Assembly: GCA_947687605.1 (NCBI GenBank)
Contig: CANTUT010001163.1
Location: forward strand, 142,001 to 206,000
Source: Reutealis trisperma
Taxonomy: Eukaryota > Streptophyta > Magnoliopsida > Malpighiales > Euphorbiaceae
Reading direction: 5' to 3'
Length of the DNA: 64,000 bases
Position 1 is the first letter of the stretch. Each line of letters starts with the position of its first letter. Positions 49,387-61,760 of this stretch are shown here, one piece after another. The position numbers were made by a program, and so were the translations under genes. The notes under the pieces were generated by a model. That model was given only the letters and a program-made list of their open reading frames with translations, made no database searches and was not told where the DNA came from.

Positions 49387-49712
49387 CAGATTCAAAAAGG
49401 TGTCATTAAGCTTCTAAGGGGTATCAGCCAATTTTAAAAAGATGTCAGCCAGTTTTAAGAAGGTATCAGTCAGTTTTAAAAGAATGTCAGTCAACTTTGA
49501 GGAGGTATTGGTCTATTTCAGAAGATGTGGGTCAGTTTTAAAGAGGCACCTGTTAGTTTGGAATATGTCAGTTAGCTTTAAAGAGGTACTGATAAGTTTT
49601 GAAAGATGTCGTTCAGCTTTGAGGAGATATGAATCATTTTTGGAAGATGTCAAATAGCTTTAAGGAGGTACTGGTCAGTTTCAAAAGATGTAAGTCAATT
49701 TTGAGGAGGAGA
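49387..49712 (-). repeat. 21-bp tandem repeat array
   Basis: About fifteen units of 'cagttttaaaaagatgtcagt'-type sequence (20-21 bp). Two alternating subtypes ('aagatgtcagt' and 'gaggtactggt') form a 42-bp double unit. The 71-codon frame at 49442-49657 is only a translation of the array. Confidence 0.8.
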
Positions 49713-49719
49713 GACCATT

Positions 49720-51700
49720 GACTCGGCTTATGTATAATGGTGGACGACTACAGACAATTGCACATGCATGTATGTTTGTGCATAGATGATACATGTTTTA
49801 GGATTCATGGTCCTTTTGTTTAACTTTTATGCCATAGATGATATAATGGATAACTATATGAATGTAAGGGGTGGATTCACGAGTTTGCTTTGTGTATATT
49901 ATGAATGCAGTTTTTTATGTGATTTTTGTGCCCATGGTGCCATATGTTAGTTACTATATGCATTTATGACTAAGAAGCTTAAGAAGGTGGAGAGGATTAA
50001 TTTGGATAGGTATGATATGGTATTGATGGTGACCTTATAGGGAGTGCATGTTGATTGAGATTTTTCAAAGGCTTGCTTTAGGTTTTGGGATATAGTGGCC
50101 CATGTTTTCTGTTTTAGTGTTGCTAAGGAAAAGCAATGTGCTAATTTTGATGAGTTCAATGTTGTGGCTTAGCTGCAATCTAGAGGCATCTTTGGTAGTG
50201 CCAGAGCCTAAAATTGGGCATTTTCATATTTTTTAAGGAGTTTCTAGGCTTGCCCTAGGATGTGTTAGCCAAATGATTGTTGACGGCAGGTAAACCTAAC
50301 CACTATGATTAAAGAGTTTTAGGACACCAGTGACTCTAAAAATTTGAGGAGGTAGAGGCTCAAGATGCGGGCTCTTAGTTTTCTATCTGACAGCTGGCTA
50401 TCTGTTTCTCAGTTTTATTAGTTGGGGTGATGCTAGAGTAGTAGGTCTTCTACTTTAGATAGAGCAGTTCTTCTATGGTTGGGATAGTTTTAGCGGAGAT
50501 ATTATTGATCCTAGACTACTTTTTTTAGGGCTTGGAGAGGTAAACTATTTCTTCATTTATTCTTCAAGTGAAGGAAAACCTAGTTGTTCCTACCCTTCCT
50601 TTCAGAGGTGTTTTGTGGGTTATAGTTTTATATTGGATTATTTTGCTAGTTTGACTTATGAACCATCTCTGGATGGTGCCCTTTTTGACAAGAGGTGCTT
50701 ATGCTACTTCTAAGTACCATATGTGCCTTATCATAGTTTGTCGAGACTTGATCAAACAGTGGATAGGATGGTTGTTAGGGCTTGCCCCATAAGACATATT
50801 TTAAGCACTGCTAGTGGTATGGGATCAAATCTTTCATAACTATAGGCCATAGGTGTCGAGTGGTTTGCCTGTTGGATTTGACTTAGACTACTTTTTACCA
50901 AGGGATGAGTGTTCTAAGGCAGATGGGTGAGATTCATGACGTGCCCCCAGTTGTACCCTTCTTAGAGCCTTTGTGGATCACAACCTCTATTATTGGGCCA
51001 TTCAATGTGGTTAGCTAAAGACTTTTTATGCTATACAACTAGTTATTACTTTTTTTACTACAAAGAGATATCATGGGTGACTGATAAAGGTGGTTGGCTA
51101 GTTGAGAGAAGGCATCGAGCTAGCTTACTGAGGAGATGAAAGGAGACATAGCTAAGAAGGGAGAGACATCAAGAGTGACAATAGAGATAGATGAGTTACT
51201 GGACCTATGGAGGAGACCAAAAAAGATATTGAGGGTTCGACACTATAAGTTGCATTGGTGACTCAAATTGCAATAGTAATGATAAATGAGATTATGGCTG
51301 CAATAATGAGATAAGGTGACATTACAGTGGCTATTCAAAGAAGGACTACTACATTTAGGGTAGAAAAGAAGATTGCAGTTTATAGATTATAGATGAGGAT
51401 TTTAGCTACTATAGTAATGAGCAGTTTTTAAGCTATTGCTATGCAAAGGAGGATTTTTAGAAGCAGTTTTAGAACTACTGGTACTTGGAAAAGGATTTTT
51501 GATACTATTGTGGTGAATAATTCTAGTTTTGCTATACTTCTACTGTTGTAGCAAAGGGAGCTACAGAGACTAGGAGGAGGGGTGTGACCATTTAAGGAGA
51601 TTATGGTGGACTCTAATTCTGACAAGGGCACAAGAGATGTACATCCTATGAGGAAGAGGAAAATTGGCTAGACTATAACTTCGGACATGACCTTTTTTCT
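49720..51700. other. Degenerate region between 3' UTR repeats and pol of Tat element
   Basis: There is no open frame above 70 codons. Plus-strand frames around 50380-51060 look like decayed coding sequence (e.g. 'PYHSLSRLDQTVDRMVV'), but I cannot identify it. Some Tat elements carry an extra antisense ORF in this position, and that is one possible reading. It is not established here. Confidence 0.3.
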
Positions 51701-52289
51701 TTTTGTTTAGCATTTTTATTTTTATATACACTTATAGATTGATAGGACTACACAATACATGATAAGATATAGACAACATTGAAAGGGCTATCATTTTTAT
51801 TATAATAATGGGTTGTATTTTGTAAAATCTGATCACTTTTATATGAGATATCTTTTATTTTTGCTCTTTGTGTATGTTATCCTTCTAGGTTTTCAACTTA
51901 GTAAGCTCTTTCTATTTTTTTTAGCTCTAATTTTTGGCCGAGCTGCTCTTTTAGATATTTCACTCGACAAGCTTGCTCCAACTTCTGCCTAAACTGCCTT
52001 TGCGGGTTTTCAGCTTAGGGAGCGTTTTCATTTCATTTTTGTGTATTTTTTTTCAAGCAAAAGGAATTAAGTGAATGATGTATTACATACAGAGAAAATG
52101 AGAATGTGATATTTTGTTATGCAAAAACAAAATTGTTTTTTTATCATGATTTGGACTGCACCTAAGTTGGACTACCTATGTACCCCTACATCATTTTTTT
52201 TCATTCACTTTTGTTTTTTAGGGAGAATCAAGTTCACATAATTCTGAATACATATGTATTAAAAAGAAGAATAAAAATTAATTGTAGAT

Positions 52290-52720
52290 ATTATCTTCAG
52301 ACCAAGTAACTCTTCAGTAGATCTAGCTTACAAGGATTAAAGAATTCATTTTCATCTATGTCTATGAGCATGGCACCTCTACCATATAAGATCTTCTTAA
52401 GTATGTATGGTTCGACCTAATTTGGTCTGAAATTTTCTCTCTGATCATGAACAAAAGCTCATATCTCTTTTAGGACTAAGTTTTCTTTTTACAAACCTAT
52501 CTTTCACTTTCTTGTTGAAATGCATGGCTAGTTTCTGTTAATAACCCTGGATCATGTACAAGACATCCACTCTCTTCTTAACAATGGCATTCAGTTGGTC
52601 ATGATACCCTCTGATTCTCTCTACTTTCATTCTCCACACCTTCTGCATGATAGGCTTCATGTATGAGTAGGCTGTAATCTTATGGACTACTATGCTTAAA
52701 TCTATCCCTACCATGTCCTT
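52290..52720 (-). pseudogene. C-terminal end of Tat-type integrase/pol
   Basis: Minus-strand frames give 'MKVERIRGYHDQLNAIVKK', 'AMHFNKKVKDR' and 'KKILYGRGAMLIDIDENEFF'. This resembles the end of Tat/Ogre-type pol, where 'NKKVRPR..' is followed by a 'GP..VKK...GGA..L.D.DG' segment. Stops and a frameshift interrupt it. The rest of pol is missing between here and gag. Confidence 0.6.
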
Positions 52721-53199
52721 GGATTCCTAGGCAAAACAATTTAAGAAACCATAAGCCTTTTTAATTAATGCCTGCCTATCATGAAATGCAGATGCAATGT
52801 ATGTAATTTTTTTTTATTTTTTTCTCTGTGCCATAATTAATTGATTCTTTGCCTTTTCATTTTCATTTGTTTCATTTTTTTTTCTTATTTCATTTTTTTA
52901 CTTTTTTAATTGTCCCATTCAAGATGAATTAGGAGAACTAAATCGAAGTAGAAAGTTCAAACTTTTCATTACCAGCAAAAGTCCTAACATGAGTTACATT
53001 AAAGAATAAACCTAAAAGGTGAAATATATACTTGAAAGGATAAGATTCGATAGGCTCAAACTCAGAGAAAGATTTAACAAATAGACTCAAAGGATTCAAA
53101 CTTAGACTCAGATGACTCAGAGGATTTGAGCAAGCATAGCTAGCATTCTTCTCAAAGTGCCAATTATTAAGTAGAGCCTAAGATGGTTAGATGAAAAGC

Positions 53200-53472
53200 T
53201 AGCTTGGTGGAGGTAACGAAGTTAACAACTACTTAATGGTTCGAAAAAGGATTGGTGGTGATGTTAGGCTATGAGCTTGCAAGAAATAATGACTCCATTA
53301 TTAATGAGATCTTAGATTTTATACTTTAGAGCCTTGAATGCATCAATTTTATGCCTTGGTTCTTAATGATAGTTGCAGTGCTTGTCAAGGGATTGGAGGT
53401 GCTCATTAAGGGATTGGAGGTGCTCTTGACTCTAAAGGCTTGACAAGGTGAACTTCCATAACCTTCTTATAG
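53200..53472 (-). pseudogene. Tat-type gag, C-terminal piece
   Basis: The minus frame gives 'HKIDAFKALKYKISDLINNG', similar to the 'H.t..C..Lk.kIqdLId.g' segment after the nucleocapsid in Tat-type Gag. The solo LTR (53478-55225) separates it from the main gag piece at 55231-56370. Confidence 0.5.
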
Positions 53473-53477
53473 ACAGT
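53473..53477. repeat. Target-site duplication ACAGT (left)
   Basis: Identical to 55226-55230 on the other side of the LTR. Confidence 0.8.
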
Positions 53478-55225
53478 TGTGAACCTTTAATTTTACATCT
53501 CATCATTCGGTCATAGCTTGACACTTGCTAAGTTTAGTGCACTACGCAGAGCCAACACGACGGTCCTGCTAGCCGGTTAGTGGGCAAGGGTCAAAAGGGC
53601 AGCGCCCCTTGCGGGGGAGCTAAGTGCAACACCCCTGGAACTAAAAATGGACTTGCAGTCACTTTAGTATGAGAATACTTAATTTTTCAAATGCTAGTAC
53701 TTTTTCTACCTTGACCGGACCTTTTATATCAGACAGTATTTTTACAAAACTGACCAAATTTTCTCCCTAACTGACTGCTCAAATATTTTAAAATTAATTT
53801 TGAATCTATCAACACTGACCGATTAATTTTTTGAGCTCTGTAACTCTCAATAACTGATTTGGAAGTTCAAAAATCTTACCAAGCAAAAAACTAAAAATCC
53901 AGCTAGCACGACTACCGAGGCACCATCGCCCCTGCAGGCGTGTGGCGCCACCCAAGCCTCGGGTGGCGCCGCCCAGACTGCCCGCCTGCAATTCCCAAAA
54001 CACCCCCCAATCTATTTTTTTTTTTTACCTTTTTCTAACTCTATCCTTTCGGTCTTTTCACTTTTCTACTTCCTAAACTACCCTCACTCACTTTTCCTAT
54101 AAATACCCACCTCATCTTTCATTCCAAGATATCTCTTGAATTAGTATTGATGGTTATCTACTAATTTCTCTCTTCTTCTCCCTCCAACCACTCTCTAATT
54201 AATTAATTAATCTTTTTAATTACTTAATTATCTCACCCTAACCAAGTTAATTAATCTTTTTAATTAGCTAAAACTCTTTTTTAAAATTAAAATTAATTAA
54301 TTAATTGATTAGTCTTTTTAATTAATTAATTAATCACTTTTTTCCAAAATCAAATTAATCATTTTTCTTAATCCACCTCTCACCAAAATTAATTAATTAA
54401 TCCTTTTAATTAATTAATCACTTTTTTCTAAAATCAAATTAATCCTTTTTCTTAATCCACTTTTCATCCAAATTAATTAATTAATCTTTTTAATTAATTA
54501 ATCCTTCTATCCTTTTCATCATATTAATTAGTTAATTAATCTTTTTAATTAATTAATTAATCTCCCAATCAATCCAATCACCTGGTGTCGATAAAAGGAA
54601 TTTCAGTTCGGTAAAATCCTCCACCCACCAAAAGTCAAGGTATCAACATTTTTCTCTCAAACCCAAATCAAATCAATCAATCTGATCAACCCCTAAACCC
54701 CTCCACTTAATCATGGAACAAACTACGTGGATTTTGATCGCCATTTAATGGGGTATGTAGGCTGGTTTGGAATCTAAATCCAAACCTCAAATCCAAATCT
54801 TTATCAATCTCTTTTTCCCTTTGTAATTTGTGGATATTTTATTTTAATTTTCACCTTGCACTCATGTCATATTCATGTATTTTATTTGTAATTATTAATG
54901 TCATTCATGAAATTAATTTTCAAGTCAAATTAAACTTAAAAGCCAAATTTAGATTATTTAAAACTAAAAACTTAGTCCCCGAACTCAATCTAGTTTGAGA
55001 TTAGTGATTTTTATCCTCACGTAAATTAATTGCAAAATTAATAAATTGGAGTCAACTGGGTTTTTCCTTAATTTTCCCATTTAAAATAAATTAGGATAGC
55101 GACTCCCAAAATCATTTTCAAAATCAACCAAATCTGAACTCAAGGGTTCCATCGTGAGTCTAAACCAGAATGAGCATCCCAGTTTCCTCTAGCGGACCGA
55201 GCCAGTGCTCACGCAAGGCCTCACA
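53478..55225 (+). mobile_element. Solo LTR of Tat-type gypsy element (copy C)
   Basis: TGTGAACCTTTAATTTTA ... CAAGGCCTCACA, 1748 bp, flanked on both sides by ACAGT. The TG...CA ends and 5-bp duplication define a complete solo LTR formed by LTR-LTR recombination. The TATA is 'cctataaatac' at about 54099. A long TTAATTAA-rich region (54190-54560) lies downstream of the presumed start site. It is in opposite orientation to the element it interrupts. Confidence 0.85.
54190..54560. repeat. Expanded TTAATTAA tandem region in LTR
   Basis: Alternating 'aattaattaattaat' and 'cttttt' or 'cactttttt' blocks repeat with a period of about 55-70 bp. Copies A and B have only 90-170 bp of this. Confidence 0.8.
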
Positions 55226-55230
55226 ACAGT
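55226..55230. repeat. Target-site duplication ACAGT (right)
   Basis: Matches 53473-53477. Confidence 0.8.
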
Positions 55231-56370
55231 GCTTAAAGGCATGCCTAGTTTAGACAAAGTCCTTTCTAATCTCATTGGATGGTGATAGGAGACAACATTC
55301 ACCTTCCCTTCTCTTTGGGTAGTGGAGTTGTTATTGTTGTTCTTGTGATCCCTTGAATTAGAGGGTTCATTCTTGATTTGTCCCAATTGGATCAAATCCT
55401 CGATTTTGCTAGTAGTGGCAATGAGAGCTTTAAAGCTAAGGATGTACTCTATTTGCAAATGAGTCTAATACTAAGGGAGGAGATTGTTGACAATCATGTC
55501 AATCTACTCTTATTTAAATGGGTGGTTCATTATTTGGGCTGCTTTTGCCCTTCACCTTATAAGGAACACGGTGAAGAATTCTCTTTACCCTATTTATTGG
55601 TTTTCAGATCTTGTCGGGTGACATTTACCTCAATGTTGTAGTAGTATTATTTCAAAAATGTATTGCAAATGTCCTTCCATGTCTTCTTATGATTCTGGTC
55701 GAGATCTAATAACCACTTGACAGTAGCTCTGGTTAAGAAGTATTAGAATAGTTTAACAAAGAGCTCATCATCTACTCTAAAGGATCTTATGGTGCCCACA
55801 TACATCTTGAAGTATGTTTTGGGGCACATGATGCCATTAAACTTGTCCATGACCAACATCTTAAATTTGGATAGAATACATGCATTTGGAAAAAGAGCTA
55901 AGGAATCAACATCTATCATGTCTTCATGTTTCTTGATGTTTTTGATTATTCATTCCATAGCTTAGAATTTCTCATTTAGTTTCTTAGCTTCGGAAAAACT
56001 AGAGAAATCTCCACTTTAAAAAAAATTCATAGCGGAGGAGGGGGTAATGGCATCTAAGTCCAAAGTAGGAGAGGAACGAGCTTCGGGAGCCTTTCCCTTA
56101 TCAGTGAGATCAACAATGAGAGGAGTGAATGTAGGGGCATGGTTTGTATCAGCTTAGGTGGAAGTGGGTTCAATACGAGTAAGGGAAGAGTGGTAGTAGC
56201 ATTGGTCATCTCTTTGATCTCATTGATGATAAACTAGCATTAAGTATTAATGGCATCTGTGAAGTTGGTAAATTAGACGTTAAAGGCATTGGTAAAGGAG
56301 TCTGCTTAAGTTTTAAGAGCGATGGTGAGTGCGGCTTCAAAGGTCTTCTCTTGTTTCTTAAAGAGGTTGG
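55231..56370 (-). pseudogene. Tat-type gag, main piece
   Basis: Minus frames near 55870-55640 give 'DKFNGIMCPKTYFKMYVGTI' and then 'RATVKWLLDLD'. This matches the Gag pattern 'F.KY.G...P..HL..Y...M' and 'a..Wy..L'. Downstream, at 55458-55189, is the Gag tail ('IEDLIQLGQIK' and 'REGKVNVVS'). It has several stops. The upstream end is lost near 56370, where unrelated sequence begins. Confidence 0.65.
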
Positions 56371-58304
56371 TTATCACGACCCAAACCCGAGGGCATGTGA
56401 CTGACATTAGGACACCGGTGATGCATGTGGTACTAGTTACTACAGTAAACCTGACTAAAAACTAAAACTTCTATAAAATAATTGAAATTATCATAATTAA
56501 CGGGCTAGAAACATTAGTAGTAATATCTTTATCTTTAACTTATCTAGACATTTATTTCCAATACTTAACATTAACAATGTCAATGCCTAACTTACTAAAA
56601 TTTCATCACAATTGAATGTATAATTTAATATTTATAATCATATCAGATAGAATAACAATGCAAAGAACTAAAGTTTACTAATACGGAGCAACATAAATTT
56701 ATTACATAAATGAAATTACATTACAATTCACTGTCGAAGGATAAATAATAGGAATAACTCATTTAAAATTTCTTCTCAAGCTCAACCTAGGAAAAATATA
56801 GGGAGGCAAGGATGAGTGCCTCAACTCAACAAATGATACTAACTAATATGCAATCCTAGTATTCTACAATAATCTATTTACTAGAGTGCTCATATATCGT
56901 GTCATAGAGATAACTATACATAAGTAATTTTTCTAATATATAAATTATTACTAATAATGAAAACAACTAATTTTAAAATTTATAATGGGACAAAGTAATA
57001 ATTTATAAAATGAAAATCAAATTAGAATTTCTCTAACTTGTTAATATTCGAATAATTAAAGTCAAAAAAATTTCTCTAGTTTCTAAATATTTAAAAAAAA
57101 TAAAAAATATATAAATTATTCTAATTAAATTCTTTTTTATTTGAATTAAATATAATTAACTATATGTTAAATAATAATTATTTTATTCTCTCCTTATTCT
57201 AATTAAATTATTTTTTCATTCAAATTAAATTAGATAATTATAATAACTATATAATTATAAATTTATAATATAATTAATTATATATTAAATAATAATTATT
57301 TTATTCTTTTCTTATTCTAATTGAATTCATTATTTTTCTTATTTAAATTAAACATAATTAAATATCAAATATAATTACTTATATATCAAATAATAATTGT
57401 TTTATTATTTTCTTATTCTAACTGAATTCACATTTTCTTATTTAATTTAATTATAATTAGATATTAAATATTAAATGTAATTAATTATATATTAAATAAT
57501 AATTATTTTCTTATTTTCTTATTCTAATTAAATTCATCATTTATTATATAAATTAAATATAATTAGATAATTATATTATTTAATTAATAAATGATCATAT
57601 TATTCATTATAAATACACAATTAAAAAGAACTTGATGAGATACTCTTATATAAATATGCTTTCCCCACTTCCGTACATTAATATATAGTATAGTATAGAT
57701 ATATACAGACTCCAAATAAGAAGTAAATAGTATATAATACTAATAATAGATTGCTGAAAATAAAGAAACAAAATATGACTTCAAGTAACATCCTATTGAT
57801 TTTTAACTCTACTAAACTAAAGCTTTGTACCTTTAAATTATCACCTCTAATCCATAACTTGAACTTGACCTACAAATGCATGCAAAATATCAAAATATTT
57901 TTAACTAAAAAATTCAAAATTTTATAGGTCCCAAAATTTGCTTAATTACTTATAAGCTCACATATATGTGAGCTCATAGTATAATAATAACAATGTAAAA
58001 TAAAACAAAGTTATTGATTTTTTTTTTTTACCAAGTAAAAGATATTGGATCTAACTAGGGCTATTTATAAATTTACAAGAGTAAGATAAAAACTCTGCTG
58101 TTAGATAGAAGTTTTCAAATGAAATACATCCAAGTCTAATTTGGAATGAATAGAAAACTATTTAAGAGTTATAATTGGTATGTCCCATTGGATTTTTATT
58201 CCATGACAAGTAGGAAAGGTCACCAAGAGGCCTCCAAAAACATAGAACTTATTAAATAATGTATAATCTAAAAAATATCTTCATAAAAAATATATTTAAA
58301 ATGT
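56371..58304. other. AT-rich intergenic region with tandem repeats
   Basis: It begins 'tcacgacccaaacccgagg', a sequence often found at the edge of plant LTR-type repeats; I could not define a full element. From 57118 to about 57560, five imperfect units of 80-115 bp built on 'cttattctaattaaattcat' and 'ttaaataataattattt' occur. No gene recognised. Confidence 0.45.
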
Positions 58305-58305
58305 C

Positions 58306-58351
<46 letters not shown>
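58304..58351. repeat. (AAT)n microsatellite
   Basis: About sixteen AAT copies upstream of the CACTA element. Confidence 0.9.
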
Positions 58352-58353
<2 letters not shown>

Positions 58354-58562
58354 TCTTGTTTTGATTAGAAATTATCATTGTCAAGGCATTCGGCCGATAC
58401 TCACCTAGGCTTGATCACATACACAAGTATGAAGCTTATTGCTAGAAACAAGCAAAATCCACCAACAATAAGATATGCTCTTCCTACAAAATCATTTTTT
58501 CCATCAATCCAACTTGTGGTTGAATGAACCAACTTCTTTTTGCCCCAAAGCTGTAAGTATTA

Positions 58563-59010
58563 CACTACTAGAAAATCGCGAAATAGCGACCGAAATTTCC
58601 ACCGCTAAATAACAAAATTCCGTCGCTATAATCCTAGTTGGTATTTTTTTGCAACGGAAAGAGAAATCCGTCAGTGATTTACATTGAAAATTTTGACGCT
58701 AAAATTTGTTGGAAAATTTAGCGACGAAAATTTCATCGCTGATCCGTCGCTGTTCTGTAGCTGATCTGTTGGAGTTTAGAATTAAATTTTGGTAAAATCT
58801 GTCGTTGATTTAACAAATTCTGTTGCAATTTCATCATAATTTATAATTAAAAAATAATTTATTTTGTCGCTATTATCTATATATTCCGTTGCAATTTTTT
58901 ACTTAAAAATTTATCACTTAATTTTCTATCGCAAATCTGTTGGAAAAATCCGTTGCGATATTTTACTTAAAACTAGTTTTCGTCGCAAATCCATCACAAA
59001 TGTTTTTCAT
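58563..59010. repeat. CACTA terminal inverted repeat and subterminal repeats
   Basis: After the terminus, at least ten short copies of 'tccgtcgct', 'tccgttgca' or their complements occur. Such subterminal motifs are the known binding sites for the TnpA-type protein in CACTA elements. Confidence 0.75.
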
Positions 59011-60378
59011 TTATTTATTTTCTTTATTATTATATTATTACATATATTTATACACGTTATATTTATATTTATATACTAATATGTTTCAGCAATGTTAACA
59101 ATATTAATATGAATACTAAAAATGTAATTAGTAATAAAATATACAAATATATAAGTAGGATTAACACAAGTATGAGTATAAGCAATTTTAACACAACAAT
59201 ACTAATAACATAGTCCTAAATAATCCTCCTAATCATGCTGCTCATCAGTATGAGATGGATCATCAGATGCATGGTTATCAGTCGCAGTATTATCATCATC
59301 AGCAGCAGCAGTAGTATCTTCATTACCCATAGGAACATTCTAGACAGATGAAATAGGATCCAAGCCTCTTGCAATCATAAAACTCTCCAAGTGATGAAGG
59401 CGTTCCGTCAGCTCTCGTTCTCTCTCTAACACCATCCTTTGTAACTGTTGCTGAATAACTTCTTGAACTCCTGGACTTGAAATCAATCGAATCATATCCT
59501 ATTCATTGCTTGGCTAGGAAGGAGCAGGAGAAGGGGCAGATGGTGGGTAAGTAGCAAAAGATGAGCTACCACCTGAATGTCCATAATATGACAATGCATA
59601 AGAACCGACTCCATAAATTCTCTTCTTCTTGTTCTCCCCTCCAATGGCTCTCAAGTATAGCTCCAACTCATCAGCAACAGCTGGCTGATCAGATCCTGGG
59701 ATTGTCTGATACATCTCTCCACGCAATCTCACAATCTCATCCTATTAAATAATTTTGAATTATTTCCATCATTAGAAAAATTTTTAATTATATAAAAAAA
59801 TTCCATAAATGAATTAGAATAACAAATAAAATTTTAGACTTACATGGACTGCCTTTGAGCGAGAATCAATAAAACTTCCATTGGCCTTCCTAGTATAAGT
59901 GCGAATGAAAATCTTTGTCAGCAGTGGATCTCGTCCCAATGTAGAAGCCTTTGAAACATTACAAAGTATTTAAATTTTGTATTTTTCACAAACAAGGACA
60001 TTTACAAAATTTGTACTTATACAGTAAATTAAAATATATACTAACCAATCTACGGCGATGCTCCTCATGGGAGATAGAACCGCCCGTATGGCAGGATGGC
60101 CCACTACCGTCTCCCCTTGATTCAGAACGACAATTCTTAGATGCCATAGCAGACTTTGTTATCCTATGATCTTTCTGCTATTCCTTGCACCACTTCTTAT
60201 ATGCATCCTCTTTAAGAAACTTGGGCTTTTTACCAGACCTTTTTACATTGCTAACCATATCAGAATATCGCAATGCACACTTTTTCTTCCAAGCAATTTT
60301 TACCTTTGAATCTATAGCCCTATCCCAAACAAAGTTTTTCTACAAGAAAGTGTTAAAATTGACTATATATATATATAC

Positions 60379-61259
60379 ATATAAACTTTGACAAAAACCT
60401 TCCTTATATATATATATATGAAATTTCTCATATTAATAAACGGAATTAAAATTTATAGAGTGATTTACTAATGTTTAACTTAAACAAATATATATAAGAT
60501 AATTAGGTCAATTAACACAAAATTCAGCATAATTACAAATACAAATGTTAAAAATCTATAGAAATTTTGGCAAAACTTTCCCTATATACTTGAATTATCC
60601 TCCTATTAATAGTTGGAAAAACAATATAATTATTGCCCAAACACTTCAATATCATCAACATAATACATTATCATATAAATTGCCCAACCCAGGCCTCCAA
60701 GTAATAATCCCTTCCACCATAACACAAATCTATCATAATAATCATTAATTTTGATTATTAAATTGCAGGTAAAATTCTAACAAATAATCAATTTTCTATG
60801 GTCAAATAATCAAATTATAGGTATATATATATATATAAACTTTGATAAAAACCTCCCCTACATACGTGAAATTTCTCGTATTAACAAATGAAATTTATAT
60901 GAGTGATTTACTAATGTTTAACTTAAATAAATATATATAAGGTAATTAGATCAATTAACACAAAATTCAGCATAATTACATATACAAATGTTAAAAAGCT
61001 ATAGAAATTTTAGCAAAACTTTCCCTATATATTTGAATTATCCTCCTATTAACAGTTGGAAAAACAATATAATTATTGTCCAAACACTTCAATATCATCA
61101 ACATAATACATTATCATATAAATTGCCCAACCTAGGCCTCCAAGTAATAATCCATTCCGCCATAACACAAATTTATCATAATAATCATTAGTTTTGCTTA
61201 TTAAATTACAGCTAAAATTCTAACAAATAATCAAATTTCTATGGCCAAATAATCAAATT

Positions 61260-61332
<73 letters not shown>

Positions 61333-61760
61333 TTGACAAAAACCTCCCCTATATATATAAAATTTCTCGTATTAACAACTGGAATTTATATATACCAGTG
61401 ATTTACTAATGTTTAACTTAAACAAATATATATAAGGTAATTAGATCAATTAACATAAAATTTAGCATAATTACGAATATAAAAATCAAAAATCCATAGA
61501 AATTTTGGCAAAAATTCCCTTATATATTGGAATTATCCTCCTATTAACAGTTGAAAAAACAATTTAATTATTGCCCAAACACTTCAATATCATCAACATT
61601 TTGCATTATCATATAAATTGCCCAACCCGGGCTTCCAAGGAATAACCCCTTCCACCATAACACAAATCTATCATAATAATCATTAGTTTTGCTTATTAAA
61701 TTACAGGTAAAATTCTAACAAATAATCAAATTCTATAGCCAAATAATCAAATTAGAGGTA
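60379..61760. repeat. Three tandem ~445-bp repeats inside CACTA TnpA intron 2
   Basis: Units begin 'ataaactttgacaaaaacct' at about 60379, 60835 and 61325 and share 'cccaaacacttcaatatcat' and 'tcctcctattaa'. The first two are 443 bp apart. The third is further away because of a 67-bp TA array. Open frames 60545-60748 and 60988-61191 are equivalent positions of units 1 and 2 and are not genes. Confidence 0.8.
61262..61328. repeat. (TA)n microsatellite
   Basis: A pure TA array between the second and third 445-bp unit. Units 1 and 2 have only short TA runs at the same place. Confidence 0.95.

Noticed and set aside
59561..59752. 63-codon plus-strand frame
   Set aside because: Antisense shadow of exon 5 of the CACTA TnpA-like gene.
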